From positions 1-47,562 of the forward strand of contig JAHJLB010000003.1 in assembly GCA_018822105.1 (NCBI GenBank): a stretch of DNA of 47,562 bases, given 5' to 3'. The DNA is from Pseudomonadota bacterium (GTDB lineage Bacteria; Desulfobacterota; Desulfovibrionia; Desulfovibrionales; Desulfovibrionaceae). Of the stretch, positions 40,760 to 47,562 are shown one piece after another; positions within the stretch are counted from its first letter, which is position 1; each line of letters starts with the position of its first letter. The notes under the pieces are model-generated. The model worked only from the letters and a program-made list of their open reading frames with translations, ran no database searches and had not been told where the DNA came from. The position numbers were made by a program, and so were the translations under genes.

Positions 40760-41869
40760 CTACAGGGTTTCCATGAGCGCGAAGCAGTCCTTGATGACCT
40801 CGGCCATGTTGTCGTAGCGGTAGCGGCCCATGCGCCCGACGGTGTAGCAGTCCTTGGGGAACAGCTCCATGTAGCGCCGGGCCTTGTCCATGTCCGCCTT
40901 CACCGGATAGGGATACATCTTGTTGTCAAAGGTGGGGATCTCGATGCCCAGCAGGGTGTCCGGGGACTTGTGGCCCGTGAGCAGCTTGTACTCCACCACC
41001 CGGGTGAAGGGCTCGTCGCCCGCGTAGTACATGAAGTAGTAGGGCTCCGGGGTCACCCGCTCGCAGGGCAGGATGAGCTTCAAAAAATGCCGCCCGATGT
41101 AGCGCAGTTCGCCGAAGCAGTTGTCGAAAACCAGGTCGAGGGACGCGGTGTTGATGACCACGTCGCCGCTGTGCCACTCCCCGCCCGCGAAGACGCGCTT
41201 TTTCTCCAGGTCGAAACGCGTCACCGGGGTGTTCAGGAGGACCCGGCAGCCCTCGGCGCAGACCGTGTCGAAAAAGGAGTTGAAGGCGTCGGGCTCGTTG
41301 GGGTAGCCGATGACCTTGGAGCCCTCGAAGCTGACCTTGTCGCCGTCCTTCAGGGCCACGCCCTTGGGCGAGAAGCCGAACTCGTCGATCTCCTTGTTGT
41401 TCTTCACCCCCCACATCTTCTTGGAGTAGGTGTTCACGAACTTGTCGTACAGGGTCTGGCCCACGGAGTTGACCCAGTATTCCTCGAAGTTCCTGGACCC
41501 GGCCACATCGCCGCGCGCGGCCAGCTCCGCATGGATCTTCTCGCGGTCCGGCATCTCCTCGATCTCGCTCGTGTGGATGGGGTAGGTATAGAAGCGCTGG
41601 TCCTGCTGCACGTAGGTCAGGCTGTGGTGCTTGAGCTCGCGCATGTCCAGGAACTGGGCCATGTAGTCCCAGACGAACATCTCGTTCGTGTTCACCAGGA
41701 TGTGCCGGGGGCCGACGGTGTACGGATGCCCGTTGTAGAAGAAGGTCCGGCAGCCGCCGCCCAGCACGGGCCCGGCCTCGATGATGGTGGGCGCAAACCC
41801 CTTGCGCTTGAGCATCTCCGCAATGACGCAGCCGGAAAACCCGCCGCCGGCAATGATCGCTGTTTTCAC
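40760..41869 (-). CDS. glf: UDP-galactopyranose mutase
   Basis: 369 residues, family length. FAD-binding N-terminus TAIIAGGGFSGCVIAEML, LGGGCRTFFYNGHPYTVGPR, FVNTYSKKMWGV, and near the end YPYPVKADMDKARRY and CYTVGRMGRYRYDNM are the family signature segments. The enzyme converts UDP-galactopyranose to UDP-galactofuranose, so the glycan made here probably holds galactofuranose or a close relative. GTG at 41869 has GGAGG six bases upstream. It lies 16 bp after the epimerase gene. Confidence 0.93.
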   Translation of the reverse strand: MKTAIIAGGGFSGCVIAEMLKRKGFAPTIIEAGPVLGGGCRTFFYNGHPYTVGPRHILVNTNEMFVWDYMAQFLDMRELKHHSLTYVQQDQRFYTYPIHTSEIEEMPDREKIHAELAARGDVAGSRNFEEYWVNSVGQTLYDKFVNTYSKKMWGVKNNKEIDEFGFSPKGVALKDGDKVSFEGSKVIGYPNEPDAFNSFFDTVCAEGCRVLLNTPVTRFDLEKKRVFAGGEWHSGDVVINTASLDLVFDNCFGELRYIGRHFLKLILPCERVTPEPYYFMYYAGDEPFTRVVEYKLLTGHKSPDTLLGIEIPTFDNKMYPYPVKADMDKARRYMELFPKDCYTVGRMGRYRYDNMAEVIKDCFALMETL

Positions 41870-41885
41870 GTGGTTCCTCCCGGAA

Positions 41886-42779
41886 TCAGGCTTTAGCCCC
41901 GTTGGCCGCAATCTCGGCCTGGAGCGAGTCGATGAGTATCCTGGCCCCTTCGGCCAGGGGAGTCATGGTCAGATCGTCCCCCACGGCGGACCGCAGGGCC
42001 GCGGTGTCGAACACCAGGTCGTGGGAGCGCGCCCCGGCCGGCGCGTGGCGCAGGTTCAGCTCGCGGCCAGCCGTGGCGGCCAGAAGGTTCAGAATGTCCA
42101 GGAGCCTCATGCTTTTGCCCGTGGCCACGTTGAGCACGCCGTGGTGCGGCCGCCCAAGGAGCCGCTCCATGACGGCGCAGAGGTCCGTCACCAGCACGAA
42201 GTCGCGCAGGGTGCCTCCGTCGCCGAACACCGTCAGCTCCTGCCCACGCAGCACCCGCCGGGCGAACATGCCCAGCATGCTGTGCCCCTGGTCCGTGGGC
42301 CCGTAAATGCCCGGCAGGCGCAGGGCGGCCACGGGGAAGTCGGCCAGCCCGGAGCGCAGCAGCAGCATCTCGTTGGTCAGCTTGGAGGCTCCGTAGTAGA
42401 ACTCCGGCAGGGCCGCCGTGGCCTCGGTGACGGGCACGGCCGGGCGGTTGCCGTAGATGTCCGTGGAGCTCAGGTAGACGCAGGACTCCACCTGGCCGGG
42501 TTTGACCGCGCGCAGGAAGTTCTCCACCATGGCCACGTTCTTGACCAGGGTGCCGAAGGTGTCCTCGAAGTGCCGGCTCACGCAGCCGCAGAGCAGCACC
42601 CGGCAGGGGCTCCGGCGCTGCGCGAAGACGCGGGCCACGGCCTCGGCGTCGGTGAGGTCGCAGTCCTGGCGGGAGAGCGCCGTGACGTTCCAGCCGGCCG
42701 CGCGCAGGTGCCGCGCCGCCGTGGACCCGATGAAGCCGCCGGCTCCGAAGACCAGCACATCTCTGCCCTGTGCGCTCAT
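41886..42779 (-). CDS. NAD-dependent sugar epimerase/dehydratase (extended SDR)
   Basis: 297 residues. NAD site DVLVFGAGGFIGSTAARHL, Asp of DCDLTD, LSSTDIYGN, catalytic Tyr/Lys in FYYGASK, then RLPGIYGPTDQG and GDGGTLRDFVLVTDLC, all in the order of extended short-chain dehydrogenases acting on nucleotide sugars. Epimerase, dehydratase and reductase activities are not separable by sequence alone here. It sits 3 bp after the 42783 methyltransferase gene and 16 bp before glf. Confidence 0.9.
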   Translation of the reverse strand: MSAQGRDVLVFGAGGFIGSTAARHLRAAGWNVTALSRQDCDLTDAEAVARVFAQRRSPCRVLLCGCVSRHFEDTFGTLVKNVAMVENFLRAVKPGQVESCVYLSSTDIYGNRPAVPVTEATAALPEFYYGASKLTNEMLLLRSGLADFPVAALRLPGIYGPTDQGHSMLGMFARRVLRGQELTVFGDGGTLRDFVLVTDLCAVMERLLGRPHHGVLNVATGKSMRLLDILNLLAATAGRELNLRHAPAGARSHDLVFDTAALRSAVGDDLTMTPLAEGARILIDSLQAEIAANGAKA

Positions 42780-42782
42780 GTC

Positions 42783-43973
42783 TTATGCTCCCAGGTCGGA
42801 CGTGGTGCCGTCCGCGCGCAAGATTGTTGACCAGGGCCGCAACACCGCAAAACCGCTGCCGGCACCCAGCGCCCGCAGCCTGGCCTCCATGCGGCCCAGC
42901 ACGCAGGCATTGTTGGAGCACAAAAGCACCAGGTCGCCGGCCTGCGGGACGGCAATGCGCTCGAGCCCGAACACGGGCTCGCGCTCCGCCTCCAGGGCGT
43001 CGTCCAGCACCGCGCGCGGGCAATCGTCCAGGAGCCGCGACAGCTCGCGGTACAGGGCGCGGAAACAGTTGTAGGCGCCAAAAAACACCACCCGGCCCCT
43101 GGCCTGGGCGTGCGCGGCCAGAATCCTTTGGCCCCGCTCCCGGCCCCGGACCAGGCGCGCCAGGCCGCTGACGGCCTCGGCGGCGGCGATTTCCCCGCCC
43201 GCAGGCAAGGCGAACCCGTCCGGCCCCGGCAGCTTGCGCGCCGCCACGCGCAGGGAGCCCGCCTCCTGCGCCTCCAGGATCTCGTAGCCCGCCAGCACGC
43301 CTTGCAGGGTCGAAAGCGTGTAGTAGGCCGCGTGCTCCAGGAGAAAGGCGTCGGTGCGGCCCTCCAGAATCCGCGCGAGATTCGGCACGTCGAGGTACAG
43401 CGTGCCGCCGTCCTTCAGCACCTGGCGCGCGCCCGCGAGCATGGGCCTGGGGTCGGCGTAGTGCTCCAGCACCTGCTTGAGGATGACCGTGTCAAAGGAT
43501 GAGGCGAAGAGCTCCGGCGCGAAGAAGGCCCGCAGGGTCGGCACGGCCAGGCCGCTGTGCGCCGCCGGGTCCACGCCCAGGACGCTGGCCTGGGGCAGCA
43601 GCTCCTTGACCAGGGCCAGGACGTCGCCCCGGTTGGAGCCGATCTCCAGCACGCTGGCGTCGGGCCGGGAATGCCGGGCGATCATGGCCGCGGCGGCCAG
43701 GTTGTCCTCGCTCTTGCGCGGAAAGGCGAACAGGGGCTGATCGTCCCAGGACTCGTAGGCGTGGCGCATGAACGCCGCGTAGCCGGGGTCCAGCGCGCCC
43801 TGCTGGAACACGAACCCGCAGGACCCGCAGACGGCGATCTCCAGGGCGCGGCTGGCGTCAGACGAGGCCAGGCGCGCCTCGGGGAGGCTCAGGGCCGTGC
43901 GGCACCCCGCCGCCCCGCACAGGGGGCAGGGGTGGGCGGTGAGCCCCGGTGTCCTGTGCGCCGCGTCGGCCAT
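42783..43973 (-). CDS. Sugar C-methyltransferase-like protein with zinc-binding N-terminus and C-terminal Rossmann domain
   Basis: 396 residues in three parts, as in TylC3/NovU-type sugar C-methyltransferases. N-terminal zinc-binding part: Cys16, Cys19 (PCPLCGAAG) and Cys49, Cys52 (VCGSCGFVF). Middle: ASVLEIGSNRGDVLALVKEL, FDTVILKQVLEHYADPRPM, GGTLYLDVPN. C-terminal: VVFFGAYNCFRALYRELS, VLDDALEAEREPVFGLERI, DLVLLCSNNACVLGRMEARL. That last part has the same strand order as the Rossmann modules fused to other island enzymes. ATG at 43973 has AGGAG eight bases upstream. It probably makes a branched or C-methylated deoxysugar. Confidence 0.85.
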   Translation of the reverse strand: MADAAHRTPGLTAHPCPLCGAAGCRTALSLPEARLASSDASRALEIAVCGSCGFVFQQGALDPGYAAFMRHAYESWDDQPLFAFPRKSEDNLAAAAMIARHSRPDASVLEIGSNRGDVLALVKELLPQASVLGVDPAAHSGLAVPTLRAFFAPELFASSFDTVILKQVLEHYADPRPMLAGARQVLKDGGTLYLDVPNLARILEGRTDAFLLEHAAYYTLSTLQGVLAGYEILEAQEAGSLRVAARKLPGPDGFALPAGGEIAAAEAVSGLARLVRGRERGQRILAAHAQARGRVVFFGAYNCFRALYRELSRLLDDCPRAVLDDALEAEREPVFGLERIAVPQAGDLVLLCSNNACVLGRMEARLRALGAGSGFAVLRPWSTILRADGTTSDLGA

Positions 43974-43978
43974 AGGCC

Positions 43979-44752
43979 CTACTCCTGGTCCCGGCTGCAG
44001 GTCACGAAGGACCGGCCAGCCCAGCCCACCTGCATGTGCGGCTCGAAATGGAAGGCCGAGGCGGCGGCGAACTCGCGGAAAGCCTTGTACACGCCGCGCA
44101 AGGGCGAGCCCTTGTACCCGGCAAACATGTCGTCCAGGTAGATGAGGGTCCCGGGTTGCAGCAGCGGCTCCAGGAAGCCCAGCACGCTCACCGCGCTCTC
44201 GTAGAGGTCGCAGTCCACGCAGACCAGGGCCGGGCGGCCTTGCTGCGCCAGCAGCTCCTGCTGCAGCGCGGGCGAAAGCGAGACGTCGAAGAAGCCGGGC
44301 ACCGTGCGCACGCGGTCCGTGTAGATCCCGTGACTGCGGACGATTCCCAGAAACTCGTCCTCCCCGGTCTTGAGCGCGCCCGTGGTCCAGGTCTTGGTCC
44401 AGACGCGCTCCGGATCGCACTGCGGCAGCCCGGCAAAACTGTCAAAGGCCACGAAGCGCATGGCGTCCATGTTCTGCCGCCGGGCCTCGGTGAGGGCCAT
44501 GCGGAAGGTGCGCGCCCGGTGGCAGCCGAACTCGAAATAATCGCCCTGGATGTCGTTGTCGTGCAGGAAGTCGAAGGCGGCCACGAAGAAGGCGTGCTTG
44601 GCGGCCTGGCGGTTCTGCTGGTTGTAGCGCACCTGATCGGCCTTGGACCAGTCGGCCAGGCCAGGGCCGCCGGGCAGCTGCACCCAGGGCTCTCTGTCCA
44701 GACGCGTTACAGGGCCAGGTACGTTGGACGGGGTTGTGTCGTCTGCCGCCAT
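43979..44752 (-). CDS. TylF/MycF family O-methyltransferase
   Basis: 257 residues. GDYFEFGCHRARTFRMAL, FVAFDSFAGLPQCDPER, ALVCVDCDLYESA (metal-binding acidic cluster of the family), PGTLIYLDDMFAGYKGSPL and the C-terminal VGWAGRSFVTC are the TylF signature segments. The family methylates sugar hydroxyls, as in macrocin O-methylation, using a metal ion. The stop lies 5 bp before the next start, and the previous gene ends 30 bp upstream, so it is in the main minus-strand operon. Confidence 0.92.
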   Translation of the reverse strand: MAADDTTPSNVPGPVTRLDREPWVQLPGGPGLADWSKADQVRYNQQNRQAAKHAFFVAAFDFLHDNDIQGDYFEFGCHRARTFRMALTEARRQNMDAMRFVAFDSFAGLPQCDPERVWTKTWTTGALKTGEDEFLGIVRSHGIYTDRVRTVPGFFDVSLSPALQQELLAQQGRPALVCVDCDLYESAVSVLGFLEPLLQPGTLIYLDDMFAGYKGSPLRGVYKAFREFAAASAFHFEPHMQVGWAGRSFVTCSRDQE

Positions 44753-44782
44753 GCAGCGCTCCCTTTTGCGGCCCGCGCGGCC

Positions 44783-46024
44783 TCAGGCCGCGAAGGCCGC
44801 CTCCAGCGGGCCCACGGCTCCGCTGTTGTCGTGTGTTTCGCGGAAGGCGCGCACGCCCGCGCGCAGGGCCTCGTGGTCGCAGGAGGCCACCAGGTCCGGG
44901 ATCAGGTCCATGCGGTCCAGCTCGTAGACCAGGCCGCAGCCCGCATCCGCCGTGAACTCGCGGATGTAGGGGGCCTCGGTGTGCACGATGACCGGCAGCC
45001 CGGCCTCCAGGTAGCTGAAGACCTTTGTGGCCATGTTGATGGCGAAATGCTTGCTGTTGTAAGTGCTGGCGCGCACGTTCTCCCAGTAGACGGCGAAATT
45101 GTGCCGGCTGATCTTCCCCGGCAGCTCGAAGAACGGCACCCCCGGCTCGAAGCTGAAGCGCGGGTACTGGCGCTGGAAGTCGATGTAGTGGGCGTGCTCG
45201 TCCCAGAACATGTTGCGCGCGTTCTGGTTGACCACGAAGCCCAGGCCCAGGCCCGCCCCGCAGATGGTCTCGATGAGCGGGTCCATGATGTGGTTCTCGT
45301 GCCCGCGGGTGCTGGCTATGCGGTAGGGCACGATGCCCCCGGCGAAGACCAGGCTGGCCGGAAGCCCCGGGGTCAGCGCCGCGCACTCGGTAAAATACTC
45401 GCGTACGGGCAGGGAGTGCACCAGGAAGTCCGGCCGGGCCAGGCCCCAGGCCGCGCGCATCTCCCCCACGGCCCAGGCGGGCATCTTGTGCAGAAAGCTC
45501 GTGGCGCGCTCCAGGATCTCGCGCTCGGCGCGGCAGTCCGGGGCATGGGGGTCGGTGCGCATGTAGTAGAGCGAATCGTTGATGTCGATGAGGGCCGGGG
45601 TGCCGTGGCGGAGGCGCGCCTCCACCACGCAGGCCCCGTTGAGCAGCGGCTGGATGACGGCCGAGAGGGCGTGCACCCGCGCGTTGGACAGCAGCTCGTA
45701 CATCTCCAGGTAGTCATGGGCCTCGTAATACTCGTCGAAGAACAGCTCGGGCCGCTGCTCCTCGCGGATGCAGCAGCCGATGAAGGTCAGGTGGTAGCGC
45801 CCGGTCTGGCGCAGGGCCAGGGCCTTTTTGCACACCGCGGGCTGCAGGTAGTAGGAATTCATCACCACATGGAGCCTGCCGTCCACCAGGGCCCGGTCCA
45901 GGTGCTTGGGCCGGACGCGGTATGCAAGCTCCTCGCGGCCGCGCGGCATGGGCCCGTGCAGCTGGTCCAGCAGCGGCTGGCGCAGCTCCGGCGCGAGCCA
46001 GGCGAAGGCTTGCTGTGAAGACAT
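44783..46024 (-). CDS. Glycosyltransferase, GT-B fold (GT4-like), first gene of the 18-gene operon
   Basis: 413 residues. The N-terminal half has LHVVMNSYYLQPAVCKKAL, TPALIDINDSLYYMR and FLVHSLPVREYFTEC; the second opens at SLVFAGGIVPYRIAST and has LGLGFVVNQNARN, MATKVFSYLEAGLPVIVHTE and CGLVYELDRMDL, a donor-site pattern of retaining GT-B enzymes. The C-terminal part parallels the 22823 product. ATG at 46024 has GGAGG six bases upstream. A sigma-54-like promoter precedes it by about 100 bp. Confidence 0.83.
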   Translation of the reverse strand: MSSQQAFAWLAPELRQPLLDQLHGPMPRGREELAYRVRPKHLDRALVDGRLHVVMNSYYLQPAVCKKALALRQTGRYHLTFIGCCIREEQRPELFFDEYYEAHDYLEMYELLSNARVHALSAVIQPLLNGACVVEARLRHGTPALIDINDSLYYMRTDPHAPDCRAEREILERATSFLHKMPAWAVGEMRAAWGLARPDFLVHSLPVREYFTECAALTPGLPASLVFAGGIVPYRIASTRGHENHIMDPLIETICGAGLGLGFVVNQNARNMFWDEHAHYIDFQRQYPRFSFEPGVPFFELPGKISRHNFAVYWENVRASTYNSKHFAINMATKVFSYLEAGLPVIVHTEAPYIREFTADAGCGLVYELDRMDLIPDLVASCDHEALRAGVRAFRETHDNSGAVGPLEAAFAA

Positions 46025-46138
46025 GAGGCACCTCCCTCGCGGCCGGGGGGCCTGTCCGGGGTTGCTGTCAACGTTCCGGGCAGGCAAGCCCTGGGAATGA
46101 TTCGGCGGGCAAATAATTCCGGGTCGCGGCAAGAGTGA

Positions 46139-46155
46139 TGCAGATTCTGTTCCAG
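46139..46155 (-). promoter_or_regulatory. Sigma-54-type (-24/-12) promoter of the 18-gene operon
   Basis: Minus strand CTGGAACAGAATCTGCA: GG and GC are exactly 10 bases apart, and 11 of 14 defined consensus positions match by eye (C-T-G-G-x-A-C at -24; C-T-G-C-A at -12). Predicted start near 46128, about 104 bases before ATG 46024. Confidence 0.5.
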
Positions 46156-46224
46156 CGGTGGGCCGAGGCGCGGCGCACCCCTGAAATTCCGCAACCCTCA
46201 AGAGCTTCCGGGCGGTTCCCGCAT

Positions 46225-46245
46225 GGTCTAGCAGAAGTCTAGACC
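46225..46245. promoter_or_regulatory. Inverted repeat, candidate enhancer-binding site
   Basis: GGTCTAG (46225-46231) and CTAGACC (46239-46245) are perfect 7-bp arms around a seven-base spacer. The centre is about 107 bp upstream of the predicted sigma-54 start, a typical distance for the binding site of a sigma-54 activator. Confidence 0.4.
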
Positions 46246-46363
46246 TGGAGTCAATGCGCGGCGCACCCGAGGCCCCGTTCCAGGGCCGGGGCCAAAACCG
46301 CTCGACTGCTGAACGGAGGGTCTGGCGGCTTGCCAGACGGGAGGTTCGGCGGAGGACCGGCGG

Positions 46364-47149
46364 CTAGCCGCCCTGCCCGCGCAGGTGCTCGCGGGCCTGG
46401 AAGGCCAGCCGCCTGGACTCGTCCAGGCTGGCGAAGCCGTGGAAGCGCACGGAGTACAGGACCTTGGGCACATGCACGAAGCGCGCGCCGGCCTTGGCCA
46501 TGCGCAGGTAGTAGGCATAGTCGTTGGCCACCTGCCAGGCCTCGTCCATGAGACCCAGCCGCGTCAGCCATTCGGCCCGGTGCAGGCAGGACACGCCCAG
46601 GTGGAACCAGTCGGCGAAACAGGCCTTGAAGTCATAGTCCGGCTTGCGCACCAGGCGCATGATGCTCCCGGAGTCCTGGACAATGGTGAAGTCCGAGTAG
46701 GCCAGGTCCGCGCCGGTGTCCTCCAGGGCCCGGACCAGCTCCTCGATCATCTGCGGGTGGGGCAGGTCGTCGCCCACGACATAGGTGCAGTAGGTGCCCG
46801 TCACCTGGGCAAAGCCCGCGTTGTAGGTCCCCGTGCGGCCCAGGTCCTTCTCCGAGCTGATGATCTTGAGCTCGCGGGGCGGGTGCGCGGCGTGGGTGTC
46901 CTCCTGGTAGGACAGGCAGCGCTTGTGCACCAGCCCGCCCTCCTCGTCCATGCGCAAAAGGGGGTTGGACTCGCGGGTGGCCAGGAGCTTCGGCAGTTCG
47001 GCCAGATATTCCTTGGTGCCGTCGGTGCTGCCCCCGTCGACGATGATCAGCTCCAGGGCCGGGTAGGACTGGAACCAGCAGTGGTCCACGCAGGCGGGCA
47101 GGTATTTGACCTGGTTGAAATTCGGGATGACGATGCTGACTTTGTCCAC
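46364..47149 (-). CDS. Family 2 (GT-A) glycosyltransferase
   Basis: 261 residues. DKVSIVIPNFNQVKYLPACV opens the GT2 fold, ELIIVDGGSTDGTKEYL gives the nucleotide-binding Asp, TYCTYVVGDDLPHPQ the D-x-D-like metal site, and later HLGVSCLHRAEWL and DYAYYLRMAKAG fit the acceptor side. GTG at 47149 has GAGGA seven bases upstream. It is about 340 bp upstream of the 18-gene operon start, with hairpins between, so it is probably a separate unit but part of the same island by function. Confidence 0.9.
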   Translation of the reverse strand: MDKVSIVIPNFNQVKYLPACVDHCWFQSYPALELIIVDGGSTDGTKEYLAELPKLLATRESNPLLRMDEEGGLVHKRCLSYQEDTHAAHPPRELKIISSEKDLGRTGTYNAGFAQVTGTYCTYVVGDDLPHPQMIEELVRALEDTGADLAYSDFTIVQDSGSIMRLVRKPDYDFKACFADWFHLGVSCLHRAEWLTRLGLMDEAWQVANDYAYYLRMAKAGARFVHVPKVLYSVRFHGFASLDESRRLAFQAREHLRGQGG

Positions 47150-47276
47150 TGGCGGGTCCTCGCAGGGGTTCCGGGCGGCTGCCCGCGGTCTGGATGTCAA
47201 GGGCTCTCGCGGCCCGTCCGGGTGCCGGCCCGGGGAACCGGGCCACGGGGTCTCATCGGCCCCCGGCGCGCGATGT
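47150..47276. other. Spacer with hairpin between the GspC-like and GT2 genes
   Basis: GGCCCGG (47227-47233) pairs with CCGGGCC (47238-47244) across a GGAA loop, 33 bases downstream of the GspC-like stop; no U-run follows. A TTGACA on the minus strand nearer the GT2 gene lacks a good -10. Confidence 0.4.
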
Positions 47277-47562
47277 TTAGGGCCGGGCGGCGCCCAGGAC
47301 GACCCGGCGCAGGGCGTTGCCCTGGCGCAGGAGCACCTGCCCCGGCTCCACGGCCACAAGGGTCCAGCCCCGCACCTGCTCGCCGGGGCGCAGGGACGCG
47401 GCCTCCCCGTCCACCTGAAGCATGGCCAGGGGCCGTTCGCCCCCGGCGATGACGCCCACCAGGCGGAAGCCCTCGATGCCCAGCCCCGGCGCCGCAGGCG
47501 CGGGCGCGGGCGCGGGCGTCTGGGCCGCAGGGGCGGGGCGGGGCTGCGGCATGGGCACGGAG
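47277..47562 (-). CDS. GspC-like (type II secretion / pilus-associated) protein, C-terminal part
   Basis: The frame runs off the right edge, leaving about 94 residues. A Pro/Ala-rich linker (PAPAPAPAAPG) leads into GFRLVGVIAGGERPLAMLQV, LRPGEQVRGWTLVAVE and VLLRQGNALRRVVLG, the strand pattern of the periplasmic homology region of GspC proteins; PilP has a similar fold. In type II secretion this domain contacts the secretin. An in-frame GTG at 47558 could be a start but would leave no membrane anchor, so the true start is probably outside the window. Confidence 0.6.
   Translation of the reverse strand, partial: SVPMPQPRPAPAAQTPAPAPAPAAPGLGIEGFRLVGVIAGGERPLAMLQVDGEAASLRPGEQVRGWTLVAVEPGQVLLRQGNALRRVVLGAARP

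Larger units (their letters stand above)
46025..46363. other. Intergenic control region between two minus-strand transcription units
   Basis: No gene is supported. From right to left it holds structures following the GT2 gene: the palindrome GGCGGCTAGCCGCC at 46359-46372 spans its stop codon, 7-bp arms at 46320-46326 and 46332-46338 form a hairpin, and GGCCCCG/CGGGGCC pair at 46271-46277 and 46287-46293. Next come an inverted repeat at 46225-46245 and a sigma-54-like promoter at 46139-46155, then a leader of about 100 bases. Confidence 0.6.

Noticed and set aside
46320-46338. Hairpin after the GT2 gene as an intrinsic terminator
   Set aside because: Short stem with no U-run on the minus-strand transcript; kept only as a note within the intergenic region.
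1-47562. tRNA, rRNA, CRISPR array, insertion sequence or integrase
   Set aside because: No cloverleaf with TTCGA-type arm, no rRNA segment, no regularly spaced direct repeats and no transposase or recombinase motifs were seen on either strand.

Overview
The window reads as chromosome of a high-G+C Gram-negative bacterium. The gene set (a rubrerythrin-like protein, pyruvoyl arginine decarboxylase next to a deoxyhypusine-synthase homologue, an NtrY-type kinase with a DUF4390 neighbour, candidate sigma-54 promoters and a very large glycan locus) fits a sulfate-reducing deltaproteobacterium of the Desulfovibrionales best. That placement is inference from gene content and base composition, not from a marker gene. 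I see no rRNA, tRNA, CRISPR array, transposase or phage gene.

Layout. (1) 1-1734 (+): the end of an SGNH hydrolase and an MBOAT O-acyltransferase, an acetyl-transfer pair for an exported glycan. (2) 1762-3252 (-): a polytopic membrane protein, possibly GT-C-like, followed by an ~880 bp stretch with no convincing gene. (3) 4135-7306 (+): single-domain response regulator, degenerate rubrerythrin-like protein, methyltransferase-like protein and an atypical sensor kinase. (4) 7313-10563 (-): a polyamine operon (PvlArgDC, DHS-like enzyme, agmatine deiminase, SnoaL-like protein), preceded by rlmN (10671-11777, -). (5) 11778-12077: a divergent spacer with a cluster of perfect hairpins. (6) 12078-15755 (+): yggS, a DUF4390 protein and an NtrY-like kinase. 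(7) 15832-47149: a 31-kb glycan island. (8) 47277 to the right edge (-): a GspC-like fragment.

The island has a divergent DUF1698-type methyltransferase at its left end, then a seven-gene plus-strand operon (16817-26401: Maf/DUF115 glycosyltransferase, methyltransferase, modular glycosyltransferase, radical SAM enzyme, glycosyltransferase, CMP-sugar synthetase, FkbM methyltransferase). An 18-gene minus-strand operon (46024 down to 26484) converges on it, and the two share one bidirectional terminator at 26417-26464. Starts and stops mostly overlap or lie within about 40 bp, so each side is probably one long transcript. Together they encode about six glycosyltransferases, ten methyltransferase domains, three radical SAM proteins, a sugar aminotransferase, a formyltransferase, an epimerase, UDP-galactopyranose mutase and a CMP-acyl-sugar synthetase. 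The likely product is a heavily methylated surface glycan. The Maf protein and CMP-sugar synthetase make flagellin glycosylation with a nonulosonic acid a reasonable guess.

The most unusual feature is a small Rossmann-like module (pattern: hydrophobic-Y/F-G-A/T/C-G-G, then D-S and G-L-P-V, resembling PglD N-terminal domains). It recurs seven or eight times in the island, joined to FkbM methyltransferases, a radical SAM enzyme and glycosyltransferases. One copy is a truncated stand-alone gene beside a low-G+C methyltransferase that looks imported. A good sigma-54-like promoter with an upstream inverted repeat precedes the 18-gene operon.
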